This document shows positions 53,819 to 60,930 of a DNA stretch of 64,000 bases, in pieces (position 1 is the first letter of the stretch; every line of letters starts with the position of its first letter). A program made the translations under genes and the position numbers. Source of the stretch: Micromonospora chokoriensis. GTDB lineage: Bacteria > Actinomycetota > Actinomycetes > Mycobacteriales > Micromonosporaceae. The notes beneath the pieces are model-generated. The model worked only from the letters and a program-made list of their open reading frames with translations, did no database searches and had not been told where the DNA came from. The stretch is taken from assembly GCF_000718555.1 (NCBI RefSeq), contig NZ_JOAN01000001.1, positions 695,616-759,615 of the forward strand. The letters are read 5' to 3'.

Positions 53819-55165
53819 TTAGAGGCGGGTTGAGGCTTCGGTTAGGACTGTGCGGAGGATTTGTTCGATCTCGTCGAAGTGTTGCTGCTCCGCGATCAGC
53901 GGCGGGGCTAGCTGGATGACGGGGTCGCCTCGGTCGTCGGCCCGGCAGTAGAGGCCCGCCTGGAACAGCGCGGTGGAGAGGAAGCCGCGCAGCAGACGCT
54001 CCGACTCGGCCTCGTTGAAGGTTTCCCGGGTCGTCTTGTCCTTGACCAACTCGATGCCGTAGAAGTAGCCGTCGCCGCGGACGTCGCCGACGATCGGCAG
54101 GTCGTACAGCTTCTCCAGGGTGGCCCGGAAGCCGTCCTCGTTGGCGCGTACGTGCCCGATGAGGTCCTCGCGGGCGAAGACCTCCAGGTTGGCCAGGGCG
54201 ACCGCGCAGGAGACCGGGTGCCCGCCGAAGGTCACCCCGTGGGCGAACATGCCGGTCTCGGTGAGGAACGGCTCCATCAGTTGGTCGCTGGCGATCATCG
54301 CGCCGAGCGGGGCGTACCCGGAGGTGATGCCCTTGGCGGTGGTGATGATGTCCGGCTGGTAGCCGTAACGCACCGCGCCGAAGTACTCGCCCAACCGCCC
54401 CCACGAGCAGATCACCTCGTCCGAGACGAGGAGCACGTCGTACGCGTCGCAGATCTCGCGTACCCGCTGGAAGTAACCCGGCGGCGGCGGGAAGCACCCG
54501 CCGGAGTTCTGCACCGGCTCAAGGAAGACCGCGGCGACGGTGTCCGGCCCCTCCCGTTCGATGGCCCGCCCGATCTCGTCGGCGGCCCAGCGGCCGAACG
54601 CCTCGGGGTCGTCGCCGTGCTCGGGTGCCCGGTAGAAGTTCGTGTTCGGCACCTTGATCGCGCCTGGCACCAGTGGTTCGAAGTCGCTCTTGATGCCCGG
54701 TAGGCCGGTGATCGACAGGGCGCCCATCGAGGTGCCGTGGTAGGCGATGTACCGGCTGATGACCTTGTACTTGTTGGGCCGACCGGTGCGCTTGAAGTAG
54801 GCGCGGGCCAGCTTCCACGCCGCCTCGACGGCCTCGGAGCCGCCGGTGGTGAAGAAGACCCGGTTGAGGTCGCCGGGGGTGAGTGCGGCGATCTTCTCGG
54901 CCAGCTCGATGGCCTTCGGGTGCGCGTACGACCAGAGCGGGAAGTAGGCCAACTCGCCGGCCTGCTTGGCGGCAGCCTCGGCCAGCTCGGCGCGGCCGTG
55001 CCCGGCGTTGACCACGAAGAGCCCGGCGAGCCCGTCCAGGTAGCGACGGCCCTGCGCGTCCCACACGTACGCGCCCTCGCCGCGCACGATGGTCGGCACC
55101 TCGCCAGCGGAGTAGCTCGCCATCCGGGTGAAGTGCATCCAGAGGTGGTCGGTGGCGTTGGCCAT
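53819..55165 (-). CDS. Class III PLP aminotransferase (omega-amino acid/polyamine type)
   Basis: A 448-residue enzyme. The N-terminus DHLWMHFTRMASY is typical of omega-amino acid:pyruvate or putrescine/diamine-pyruvate aminotransferases. Conserved blocks include LDGLAGLFVVNAGHGR, FTTGGSEAVEAAWKLAR (PLP phosphate), YHGTSMGALSITG, EPVQNSGGCFPPPPGYF, LLVSDEVICSWGRLG and the PLP lysine in TTAKGITSGYAPLGA. The start is ATG 55165. Its 5' region contains two copies of a motif also found before the Lrp and PotD genes, so it probably belongs to the same polyamine or amino-acid catabolic locus. The exact substrate cannot be told. Confidence 0.92.
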   Translation of the reverse strand: MANATDHLWMHFTRMASYSAGEVPTIVRGEGAYVWDAQGRRYLDGLAGLFVVNAGHGRAELAEAAAKQAGELAYFPLWSYAHPKAIELAEKIAALTPGDLNRVFFTTGGSEAVEAAWKLARAYFKRTGRPNKYKVISRYIAYHGTSMGALSITGLPGIKSDFEPLVPGAIKVPNTNFYRAPEHGDDPEAFGRWAADEIGRAIEREGPDTVAAVFLEPVQNSGGCFPPPPGYFQRVREICDAYDVLLVSDEVICSWGRLGEYFGAVRYGYQPDIITTAKGITSGYAPLGAMIASDQLMEPFLTETGMFAHGVTFGGHPVSCAVALANLEVFAREDLIGHVRANEDGFRATLEKLYDLPIVGDVRGDGYFYGIELVKDKTTRETFNEAESERLLRGFLSTALFQAGLYCRADDRGDPVIQLAPPLIAEQQHFDEIEQILRTVLTEASTRL

Positions 55166-55281
55166 GTCAGCCCCATCGGTCGTCGGGCCGGTCAAAGGGG
55201 TGAGGCCGGCCGCTCTGCCAACGGTTATCGCACAGTCTCGGGGCCTGGGGCAAGTGTTATCGGCGGCATGATGGTCGGTAG

Positions 55282-55323
55282 GCAACGGATTCAGCGTGCA
55301 AGCGTGATAGATGCAACGGAATC
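55282..55323. promoter_or_regulatory. Two operator-like motifs upstream of the aminotransferase
   Basis: GCAACGGATTC (55282-55292) and GCAACGGAATC (55313-55323) are 31 bases apart, about three turns of the helix. The second occurs again exactly at 57553-57563 between the divergent Lrp and PotD genes. Spaced direct copies fit an Lrp/AsnC regulator that binds as an octamer. Confidence 0.45.
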
Positions 55324-55390
55324 CGCACTGGTGTCTCGGTCGGTCGATCGTTGGCCTGCGGCGGTCTGAAGGGTGCTGTTGGCTGCCTTC

Positions 55391-55504
55391 GGAGCTGAAT
55401 CGTTTGCGACATCAGGGTCGCCCCGCCCGGGGCCACGCATGTCGGCCGCGTCGGGGAGGCTCGTCGCCGGGTCCCGCTTGCCGATCGTTTACGACATCAG
55501 CTCC
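55391..55504. repeat. Palindromic element E
   Basis: Outer inverted ends GGAGCTGA (55391-55398) and TCAGCTCC (55497-55504). Just inside are two direct copies of a 17-base motif: ATCGTTTGCGACATCAG (55399-55415) and ATCGTTTACGACATCAG (55484-55500), one mismatch. Each copy is itself partly symmetric (TCG...CGA). The 68 bases between are GC-rich. The architecture resembles two short hairpin units joined head to tail. Confidence 0.5.
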
Positions 55505-55550
55505 ACAAAGCGCCGGGCCCAGTGGTGGTGCCGCCCTTGGCCGCTGGCTC

Positions 55551-55625
55551 GATCCACTCGGGTTCGCTGATGTCGCGGTGTCGGGGCGTGCTTGATACCG
55601 CGACTTCAAGAAAACGGAGTGGATC
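55551..55625. repeat. Palindromic element D, left copy (75 bases)
   Basis: Ends GATCCACTC (55551-55559) and GAGTGGATC (55617-55625) are perfect inverted repeats. Inside, GTCGCGGT and ACCGCGAC form a second stem. A copy of exactly the same length is at 56872-56946; by hand count 55 of 75 positions agree. The two flank the XRE/DUF397 pair. Confidence 0.75.
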
Positions 55626-55637
55626 ACGCGCGCGGCC

Positions 55638-55677
55638 GGGGCGGTGGGGCGGTCGGGCGGTGGGGCGGTAGCGCGGT
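55638..55677 (+). repeat. Octamer tandem repeat with G-quadruplex potential
   Basis: Five units of eight bases: GGGGCGGT, GGGGCGGT, CGGGCGGT, GGGGCGGT, AGCGCGGT. Runs of three or four G repeat every eight bases on the forward strand, which fits the general pattern of G-quadruplex formation. It lies 12 bases after element D and about 230 bases before the XRE gene. Confidence 0.6.
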
Positions 55678-55908
55678 AGGCGATAGGGCGACGCGGGCCT
55701 TGGCCGCTGGTGGGACACCTTGGGGGCGGTCGGGGGGCACCCTGGACGTGCGCCAACACGTCTCACCGCAACACGCCGGTAGGCCGCAGACACGGCCACG
55801 CAGCGTGGCTATCGTCCGCCGCAACGTGCATCGAGCGGCGTCGCAGTGGGTCCGGCGGGCGGTGCCCGGGAGAGAGGCCGCGGCACCGAGGAGCAGCGGG
55901 AGGGTCTG

Positions 55909-56679
55909 GTGGCGAACGAAGCGTTGCGGGTGGCGATGGCCGAGGCGGGGGAGACGGTGGAGTCGTTGGCCGAGAAGGTTCGCGTCGACCCGAAGACGGC
56001 GGGTCGGTGGCTCGCGTCGGGGCGCATTCCGCATGCGCGTACCCGGATCGCGGTTGCCGAGGTTCTGCGCCGGGACGCGGCCGATCTGTGGCCGGAGCCG
56101 TTCCGCCGTCGGGACCTGCCGTGGTTCCGGCCGTGGGCCGAGCTGGAGCAAAGTGCCACCGACATCCGGTGGTATGAGCCGCTGCTTGTGCCGGGCCTGC
56201 TTCAGACCGAGGGGTACGCCCGGGCGGTCCTGAGCACCGGCGGGCTGGTCGCACCGTCCGAGGTGGACCAGATCGTGGCGGGCCGCCTCGAACGGCAGGC
56301 GGTCCTTTGCCGCGATGCCCCACCCCAACTGGTGGCGGTGATCGACGAGGTGGTGCTGCGCCGGCCGGTCGGCGACGGGTCGGTGATGGTCGGGCAGTTG
56401 GCGCACCTTGCAAGAGTGGCCGAGTGGGAGCACGTGCAGGTCCGGGTGATTCCGGCCGAGAGCCCGTGGCACACCGGCCTGGCCGGGCCGTTCATTCTGG
56501 GGCGGCTGCCCGACGGGACGGAATTGGCGTATCTCGACAACCAGCTCCGCGGTCAGGTCGTGACCGATCCGCTCGACGTCGCTAGCCTGGGACGCAGGTG
56601 GGAGAGCGTCACCGGTGAGGCGTTTCCCCAACGACGGTCGATCGAGCTGATCAGGGAAGTGGCCACGACATGGACATGA
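55909..56679 (+). CDS. XRE-type regulator with DUF5753 domain
   Basis: A 256-residue regulator. The N-terminal HTH covers about residues 5-60 (LRVAMAEAGETVESLAEKVRVDPKTAGRWLASGRIPHARTRIAVAEVL). The remaining 190 residues are the DUF5753 effector domain (WYEPLLVPGLLQTEGYARAVL, RLERQAVLCRDAPPQLVAVIDEVVLRRPVG, GPFILGRLPDG). This is the Scr1-like family that in Streptomyces and relatives is paired with a DUF397 partner. I chose GTG 55909, with GGGAGG 5 bases upstream. The pair is flanked by copies of element D. Confidence 0.9.
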   Translation: MANEALRVAMAEAGETVESLAEKVRVDPKTAGRWLASGRIPHARTRIAVAEVLRRDAADLWPEPFRRRDLPWFRPWAELEQSATDIRWYEPLLVPGLLQTEGYARAVLSTGGLVAPSEVDQIVAGRLERQAVLCRDAPPQLVAVIDEVVLRRPVGDGSVMVGQLAHLARVAEWEHVQVRVIPAESPWHTGLAGPFILGRLPDGTELAYLDNQLRGQVVTDPLDVASLGRRWESVTGEAFPQRRSIELIREVATTWT

Positions 56680-56873
56680 CCGACGCCCGTTGGCGCACCG
56701 CGACCCGCAGCAGCAACAACGGCGGTGCCTGCGTCGAGGTGGCCGACAACCTGCCCGGCCGGGTGCTGGTGCGCGACAGCAAGAACCGCGAGGGCGGCAC
56801 CCTGACCTTCGCGCCGACCGCCTGGACGTCGTTCGTCGACGCGGTCGACACGGTCCGGAAAACGCGCTGCTGA
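56670..56873 (+). CDS. DUF397 family protein
   Basis: A 67-residue DUF397 protein with the typical WRTATRSSNNGGACVEVA, then VLVRDSKNREGGTLTFAPTAWTSFV. DUF397 proteins pair with XRE/DUF5753 regulators and modulate them; some act in development or antibiotic control. The start is ATG 56670 or 56676; the latter overlaps the regulator's stop as ATGA. Its stop codon lies at the outer edge of element D right copy (56872), so the repeat starts one base inside the stop codon. Confidence 0.9.
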   Translation: MDMTDARWRTATRSSNNGGACVEVADNLPGRVLVRDSKNREGGTLTFAPTAWTSFVDAVDTVRKTRC

Positions 56874-56946
56874 TCCACTCGGGATCACGGAAACCGGGGC
56901 ATCAGGGTGGCCTGGACACCCCGACTTCCGGAAAGCCGAGTGGATC
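56872..56946. repeat. Palindromic element D, right copy (75 bases)
   Basis: GATCCACTC (56872-56880) and GAGTGGATC (56938-56946) invert perfectly; extended outward by one base each (TGATC, GATCA) and inward to CGG/CCG. An inner GGAA-CGGGG and CCCCG-TTCC pair gives a second stem with two mismatches. It lies 10 bases from the 3' end of the convergent Lrp gene, so it may also end both transcripts. Confidence 0.75.
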
Positions 56947-56955
56947 AAGGGATGC

Positions 56956-57468
56956 TCAGGCCGTACCCCAGCTGTAGGTCTGCTTGCGCAGCTTGAGGTA
57001 GACGAACGCCTCGGTGGAGAGCACCCCGGGCACCGCGCGTAGCCGTTGCAGGATCTCCAGCAGGTGGTCGTCGTTGCGGCAGACCACCTCGGTGAGCAGG
57101 TCGAACGACCCGGCGGTGATGACCACGTAGTCGACCTCGTCCAACTCGGCGAGCCGGTCCGCGACCGTCTCCAGGTCGCCGTCGGTACGCAGGCCGATCA
57201 TCGCCTGCCGGAAGAAGCCGAGTTGGAGCGGATCGGTCACCGCCACGATCTGCATCACGCCGGAGTCGAGCAGCCGCTGCACCCGCTGGCGGACCGCCGC
57301 CTCGGAGAGCCCCACCGCCTTGCCGATCGTCGCGTACGGGCGGCGGCCGTCCTCCTGGAGCTGCTCGATGATCTGCTTGGCCACGTCATCCAGCAGAGCG
57401 TGATTGGCGCCTTCACGGACAGCGACGCGGCGACCGCCGTTGCTGTTCTCGTGCTGCCGGTTTGTCAT
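56956..57468 (-). CDS. Lrp/AsnC-family transcriptional regulator
   Basis: A 170-residue regulator. The N-terminal HTH spans about 30-75 (LDDVAKQIIEQLQEDGRRPYATIGKAVGLSEAAVRQRVQRLLDSGVMQIVAV). The C-terminal RAM effector domain (residues 80-155) has VADRLAELDEVDYVVITAGSFDLLTEVVCRNDDHLLEIL. The first 25 residues are an extra basic tail. Family members sense amino acids or related amines. It is divergent from the PotD-type gene, the usual place for a local regulator. The ATG has GGGGAG 7 bases upstream. A palindrome at 57502-57517 could be its own operator. Confidence 0.9.
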   Translation of the reverse strand: MTNRQHENSNGGRRVAVREGANHALLDDVAKQIIEQLQEDGRRPYATIGKAVGLSEAAVRQRVQRLLDSGVMQIVAVTDPLQLGFFRQAMIGLRTDGDLETVADRLAELDEVDYVVITAGSFDLLTEVVCRNDDHLLEILQRLRAVPGVLSTEAFVYLKLRKQTYSWGTA

Positions 57469-57501
57469 CGTCCGCTCCCCGTGTGCCGAATCATGATGTC
57501 G

Positions 57502-57517
57502 CGCGTGTATCCACGCG
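57502..57517. promoter_or_regulatory. Palindrome in the Lrp/PotD intergenic region
   Basis: CGCGTG-TATC-CACGCG is a perfect 6-base inverted repeat with a 4-base centre, lying 34 bases upstream of the Lrp start. TAGTCT, a possible -10 towards the transporter, follows at 57518-57523. It may be the autoregulatory site. Confidence 0.35.
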
Positions 57518-57552
57518 TAGTCTGGCGTATTTCGTCGTGCATCGCTATTCCC

Positions 57553-57563
57553 GCAACGGAATC
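57553..57563. promoter_or_regulatory. Copy of the aminotransferase-promoter motif
   Basis: GCAACGGAATC is identical to the motif at 55313-55323. It lies 66 bases before the PotD-type start codon and 85 bases before the Lrp start. It suggests common regulation of both transcription units by the Lrp protein. Confidence 0.4.
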
Positions 57564-57628
57564 ACTTGTAAGAGAGGTTTCCTCATGTCAGGATCAGTCG
57601 TCCATGGCACTGACCCTTAGGAGTCGTC

Positions 57629-58813
57629 ATGCGTACTCCCCTCCGGCCCCTCTCCCGGCGTGGACTGCTCAGCGGCACTCTCGGATCGGCCGCCCTGCTC
57701 ACCATGGGCGGCAGCCTCGCGGGCTGCGGCACCAAGGGTGCGCAACAGACCGAGGCTGGCTGCGTCAGCGAGGACCTTTCCGGCACCGAGAAGAAGCTTG
57801 CCTTCTCCAACTGGCCGCAGTACATGGACGTGGACGAGAAGGACGAGTCCAAGCGACCGAGCCTCGACGAGTTCATCACGAAGACCGGCATTCAGGTCAC
57901 CTACACCGAGGACATCAACGACAACAACGAGTTCTTCGGCAAGGTGCAGAACCAGCTCGCCGCCTGCCAGAGCACCGACCGCGACCTCATCGTGCTGACC
58001 GACTGGATGGCGGCCCGGATGATCCGGCTCGGCTGGATCCAGAAGCTCGACCCAGCGAAGATCCCGAATGTGCAGGCCAACCTGCTTCCGTCGCTGATCA
58101 ACCGCCCCTTCGACACCGAGAACCGGATCTCCATTCCGTGGCAGTCCGGGCTCGCCGGACTGGCGTACAACGGCAACGTCACGAAGGAACTGCGTACGGT
58201 CGACGAACTGCTCACCCGCCCCGACCTCAAGGGCAAGGTGACCGCGCTCAGCGAGATGCGCGACACCATGGGCCTGCTGCTCGGTTCCAATGGGCACGAC
58301 CCGGCCAACTTCACGCCCGCGCAGTTCGACGACGCCCTCAACAAGCTCAAGAAGGCCGTCGACTCCGGGCAGATCCGCAAGTTCACCGGCAACGACTACG
58401 CACCCGACCTGGCCAAGGGTGACATCGCCGCGTGCATCGGCTGGTCCGGCGACATCATCCAACTCTCCGGTGAGGACGAGAAGGTGCGCTTCGTCGCGCC
58501 GGACTCCGGCGTAATGCTCTACAGCGACAACATGATGGTGCCCAACAAGGCCACCCACCGGGCGAACGCCGAGCAGCTCATCAACTACTACTACGAGCCG
58601 GCGGTAGCGGCGAAACTCGCCGCGTACGTCAACTACATCTGCCCGGTCAAGGGCGCTCAGGCCGAGATGGAGAAGATCGACCCAGAGTTGGCGGCCAACC
58701 CGCTGATCTTCCCCGACGAGGCGCTGCTGTCGAAGTCCAAGGTGTTCATGGCCCTGGACGAAAAGCAGGAGAAGGAGTACGAGGGCAAGTTCCAGCAGGT
58801 CATCGGGGCGTGA
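57629..58813 (+). CDS. potD: ABC transporter substrate-binding lipoprotein, spermidine/putrescine type
   Basis: A 394-residue exported lipoprotein. The N-terminus has both a twin-arginine motif (SRRGLLSG, R10-R11) and a lipobox LAGC with the lipid-bearing C33. The mature part starts with EKKLAFSNWPQYMD and has WMAARMIRLGWIQKLD and WQSGLAGLAYNG, typical of PotD/PotF-like binding proteins. It contains four more cysteines than most. The ligand is probably a polyamine or another amine, by family; not proven. The ATG has AGGAG 5 bases upstream. It heads a four-gene transporter operon. Confidence 0.9.
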   Translation: MRTPLRPLSRRGLLSGTLGSAALLTMGGSLAGCGTKGAQQTEAGCVSEDLSGTEKKLAFSNWPQYMDVDEKDESKRPSLDEFITKTGIQVTYTEDINDNNEFFGKVQNQLAACQSTDRDLIVLTDWMAARMIRLGWIQKLDPAKIPNVQANLLPSLINRPFDTENRISIPWQSGLAGLAYNGNVTKELRTVDELLTRPDLKGKVTALSEMRDTMGLLLGSNGHDPANFTPAQFDDALNKLKKAVDSGQIRKFTGNDYAPDLAKGDIAACIGWSGDIIQLSGEDEKVRFVAPDSGVMLYSDNMMVPNKATHRANAEQLINYYYEPAVAAKLAAYVNYICPVKGAQAEMEKIDPELAANPLIFPDEALLSKSKVFMALDEKQEKEYEGKFQQVIGA

Positions 58814-59970
58814 TGAGGATGGCGCCCGAGACACCCGCCGGCGACCTGCGGTTGGCCAACCTCACCAAGCGGTTCGGCGTCTTCACGGCGGTCGACGACC
58901 TGAGCCTGACCATCGGGCAGGGCTCGTTCTTCGCGCTGCTCGGCGCGTCCGGCTGCGGCAAGACCACCACGCTGCGGACGATCGCCGGCCTGGAGGAGCC
59001 GACCAGCGGCCAGGTGCTGCTCGGCGACCGGGAGATCACCCGGCTGCGGCCGTACAAGCGCCCGGTCAACACCGTCTTCCAGAGCTACGCGCTCTTCCCG
59101 CACCTGAACATCTTCGAGAACGTCGCCTTCGGGCTGCGCCGACGCGGCATCCGCTCGGTCGACGACGAGGTCACCCGGATGCTGTCGCTCGTGCAACTCG
59201 ACGGCTATGGCAACCGCCGCCCCGCCCAGCTCTCCGGCGGTCAGCAACAGCGGGTCGCGCTGGCCCGCGCGCTGATCAACCGGCCGCAGGTGCTGCTGCT
59301 CGACGAGCCGCTGGGCGCACTCGACCTCAAGCTGCGCCGCCAGATGCAGATCGAGCTGAAGCGCATCCAGACCGAGGTCGGCATCACCTTCGTACATGTC
59401 ACCCACGACCAGGAGGAGGCAATGACCATGGCCGATACCGTCGCGGTGATGAACGCCGGCCGGATCGAGCAACTCGGCGCTCCGGCCGACATCTACGAAC
59501 TCCCCGCCACCGCCTTCGTGGCGAACTTCCTCGGCCAGTCCAACCTGCTCGCCGGGGAGGCCACCGGCGCAAGCGGTGGCGACGTCGCGGTGACGGCGCA
59601 CGGTGCGCGCTTCGCGGTGCCCGCGAGCCGGTCGCGGGCCGAGCACGGTCCGGTCCACCTGGGGGTACGCCCGGAGAAGCTGATTCTGGTCGGCTCCGCC
59701 GACCAGGTGCCCGCTGGGCATCAGCACGTCACCGGGGTGGTCACCGACGCCTCCTACGTGGGGGTCAGCACGCAGTACCTGCTGCGTACCGGCTGGGGCA
59801 CCGAGTTGTCGGTCTTCGCGGCCAACAGCGGGACGTCGGCGCGGGTGGCGGTCGGCAGCGAGGCCGTGGCGTACTGGGATCCGCAGCACGCGTTCCTGCT
59901 GCCCCGCGACGCCGCCGACACCGATCGAACATCGCCGGTGCTCGACGAGCCGGTGGGTGCGTCGTCGTGA
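58810..59970 (+). CDS. potA: ABC transporter ATPase, spermidine/putrescine type
   Basis: A 386-residue ATPase. Walker A is GASGCGKT (45-52), the signature is LSGGQQQRVALARAL, Walker B is VLLLDEPLGALD, and the H-loop is HVTHDQEEAMTMAD. The C-terminal 110 residues form a TOBE domain (LGVRPEKLILV). The start is GTG 58810, overlapping the previous stop as GTGA. It supplies energy for the importer encoded in this operon. Confidence 0.95.
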   Translation: MMRMAPETPAGDLRLANLTKRFGVFTAVDDLSLTIGQGSFFALLGASGCGKTTTLRTIAGLEEPTSGQVLLGDREITRLRPYKRPVNTVFQSYALFPHLNIFENVAFGLRRRGIRSVDDEVTRMLSLVQLDGYGNRRPAQLSGGQQQRVALARALINRPQVLLLDEPLGALDLKLRRQMQIELKRIQTEVGITFVHVTHDQEEAMTMADTVAVMNAGRIEQLGAPADIYELPATAFVANFLGQSNLLAGEATGASGGDVAVTAHGARFAVPASRSRAEHGPVHLGVRPEKLILVGSADQVPAGHQHVTGVVTDASYVGVSTQYLLRTGWGTELSVFAANSGTSARVAVGSEAVAYWDPQHAFLLPRDAADTDRTSPVLDEPVGASS

Positions 59971-60875
59971 CCCTCCTGGCCCCCACCGGATCGGGGCGCC
60001 CGCCACCCGCGCCACCGGCAGCCCGGTCCGGGCGACGCGGGCTCCTGCCGTACCTCCTGTTGTTGCCGGGTGCGGCCTGGCTGTTCGTCTTCTTCGGTGT
60101 GCCGCTGGCGCAACTGGCGGCGGCCAGCCTTTACGACCCCAGTGGCTCGCTCGCCACCGGGTACGCCATGACCTGGGCGTTCAGCAACTACCCCGACGTG
60201 GTGCAGGCCTACTGGCCGCAGTTCCTGCGCTCGTTCGGCTATGCCGGGCTGGCCCTGGTGCTGGCGCTGCTGCTGGGTTACCCGTTGGCTTACGCCATCG
60301 CGCAGAAAGCGGGCCGCTGGAAGAACCTGCTGCTGGTGTGCGTGGTCGCGCCGATGTTCACCAGCTTCCTGGTTCGCACGCTGGCCTGGAAGACGATCCT
60401 GTCGGACAACGGAGCGCTCGTCGGTCTGCTGCGTGACGTGCACCTGCTCGCCCCGGACGGTCGGCTGCTGGCCACTCCGTTCGCGGTGGTGCTCGGCCTG
60501 ACGTACAACTTCCTGCCGTTCTTGGTGCTGCCGCTGTACGCGAGCCTGGAGCGGCTGGACCCCCGGTTGCTAGAGGCGGCCACCGACCTGTACGCGAGCG
60601 GAGCGCAGGCGTTCCGTCGGGTGACGCTGCCGCTGTCCATGCCGGGTCTGGTCGCCGGCACGCTGCTGTTCTTCATCCCGGCCAGCGGCGACTACATCAA
60701 CGCGGAGCTGCTCGGCACCCCGAACGAATACATGATCGGCAACGTCATCGACTCGGCGTTCCTGGTCCGGCTGGACTACCCGCAGGGCGCCGCGCTGTCG
60801 TTCCTACTGATGGCGGCGATCCTCGCGGTGGTCTTCGGCTATCTCCGTCGCGCCGGCACGGAGGAGGTCCTGTGA
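59967..60875 (+). CDS. potB: ABC transporter permease (PotB-like)
   Basis: A 302-residue inner-membrane permease with six helices (LPYLLLLPGAAWLFVFFGVPLAQL first). The EAA motif is EAATDLYASGAQAFRRVTLPLSMPGLVAG, which docks on the ATPase. LVCVVAPMFTSFLVRTLAWKTIL is typical of PotB. The start is GTG 59967, overlapping potA as GTGA. A short repeat-like stretch follows its stop, before potC. Confidence 0.93.
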   Translation: MTLLAPTGSGRPPPAPPAARSGRRGLLPYLLLLPGAAWLFVFFGVPLAQLAAASLYDPSGSLATGYAMTWAFSNYPDVVQAYWPQFLRSFGYAGLALVLALLLGYPLAYAIAQKAGRWKNLLLVCVVAPMFTSFLVRTLAWKTILSDNGALVGLLRDVHLLAPDGRLLATPFAVVLGLTYNFLPFLVLPLYASLERLDPRLLEAATDLYASGAQAFRRVTLPLSMPGLVAGTLLFFIPASGDYINAELLGTPNEYMIGNVIDSAFLVRLDYPQGAALSFLLMAAILAVVFGYLRRAGTEEVL

Positions 60876-60930
60876 GCGCGAGGAGCGCAGCGCAGCGGAG
60901 CCCCGCAGTCGCGAACGAAAGGCGGCTCTG
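60876..60930 (+). other. Spacer with a repeat-like GC-rich segment between potB and potC
   Basis: The 55-base gap reads GCGCGAGGAGCGCAGCGCAG and then CGGAGCCCCGCAGTCGCGAA. The GAGCGCAGCGCAGCGGAG part has internal repeats of GCGCAGC. I recall similar tracts directly after stop codons in Micromonosporaceae, but this is memory only. The last part, GAACGAAAGGCGGCTCTG, supplies AAAGG for potC. Confidence 0.35.

Larger units (their letters stand above)
55166..55908. other. 743-base non-coding region with repeats, upstream of the XRE regulator
   Basis: No ORF here has a credible start and family. The region holds two copies of the GCAACGGA(A/T)TC motif (55282-55292, 55313-55323), element E (55391-55504), the first copy of element D (55551-55625), and an octamer tandem (55638-55677). 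The stretch from 55200 to 55330 is lower in GC and probably holds the aminotransferase promoter. The last 230 bases are GC-rich and hold nothing else I can identify. Confidence 0.6.

Noticed and set aside
53088..54497. A 469-codon reverse frame running from the aminotransferase into the repeat region
   Set aside because: It is out of frame with the aminotransferase and crosses elements B and C, so it cannot be a real gene.
55909..56873. The XRE/DUF397 pair as a classical toxin-antitoxin module
   Set aside because: DUF397/DUF5753 pairs are abundant regulators in actinomycetes; neither protein has a nuclease or other toxin motif. A regulatory role is the safer reading.
55551..56946. Elements D as attachment sites of an integrated mobile element
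   Set aside because: No integrase, recombinase or transfer gene lies between them, and no target duplication is visible outside the two copies.
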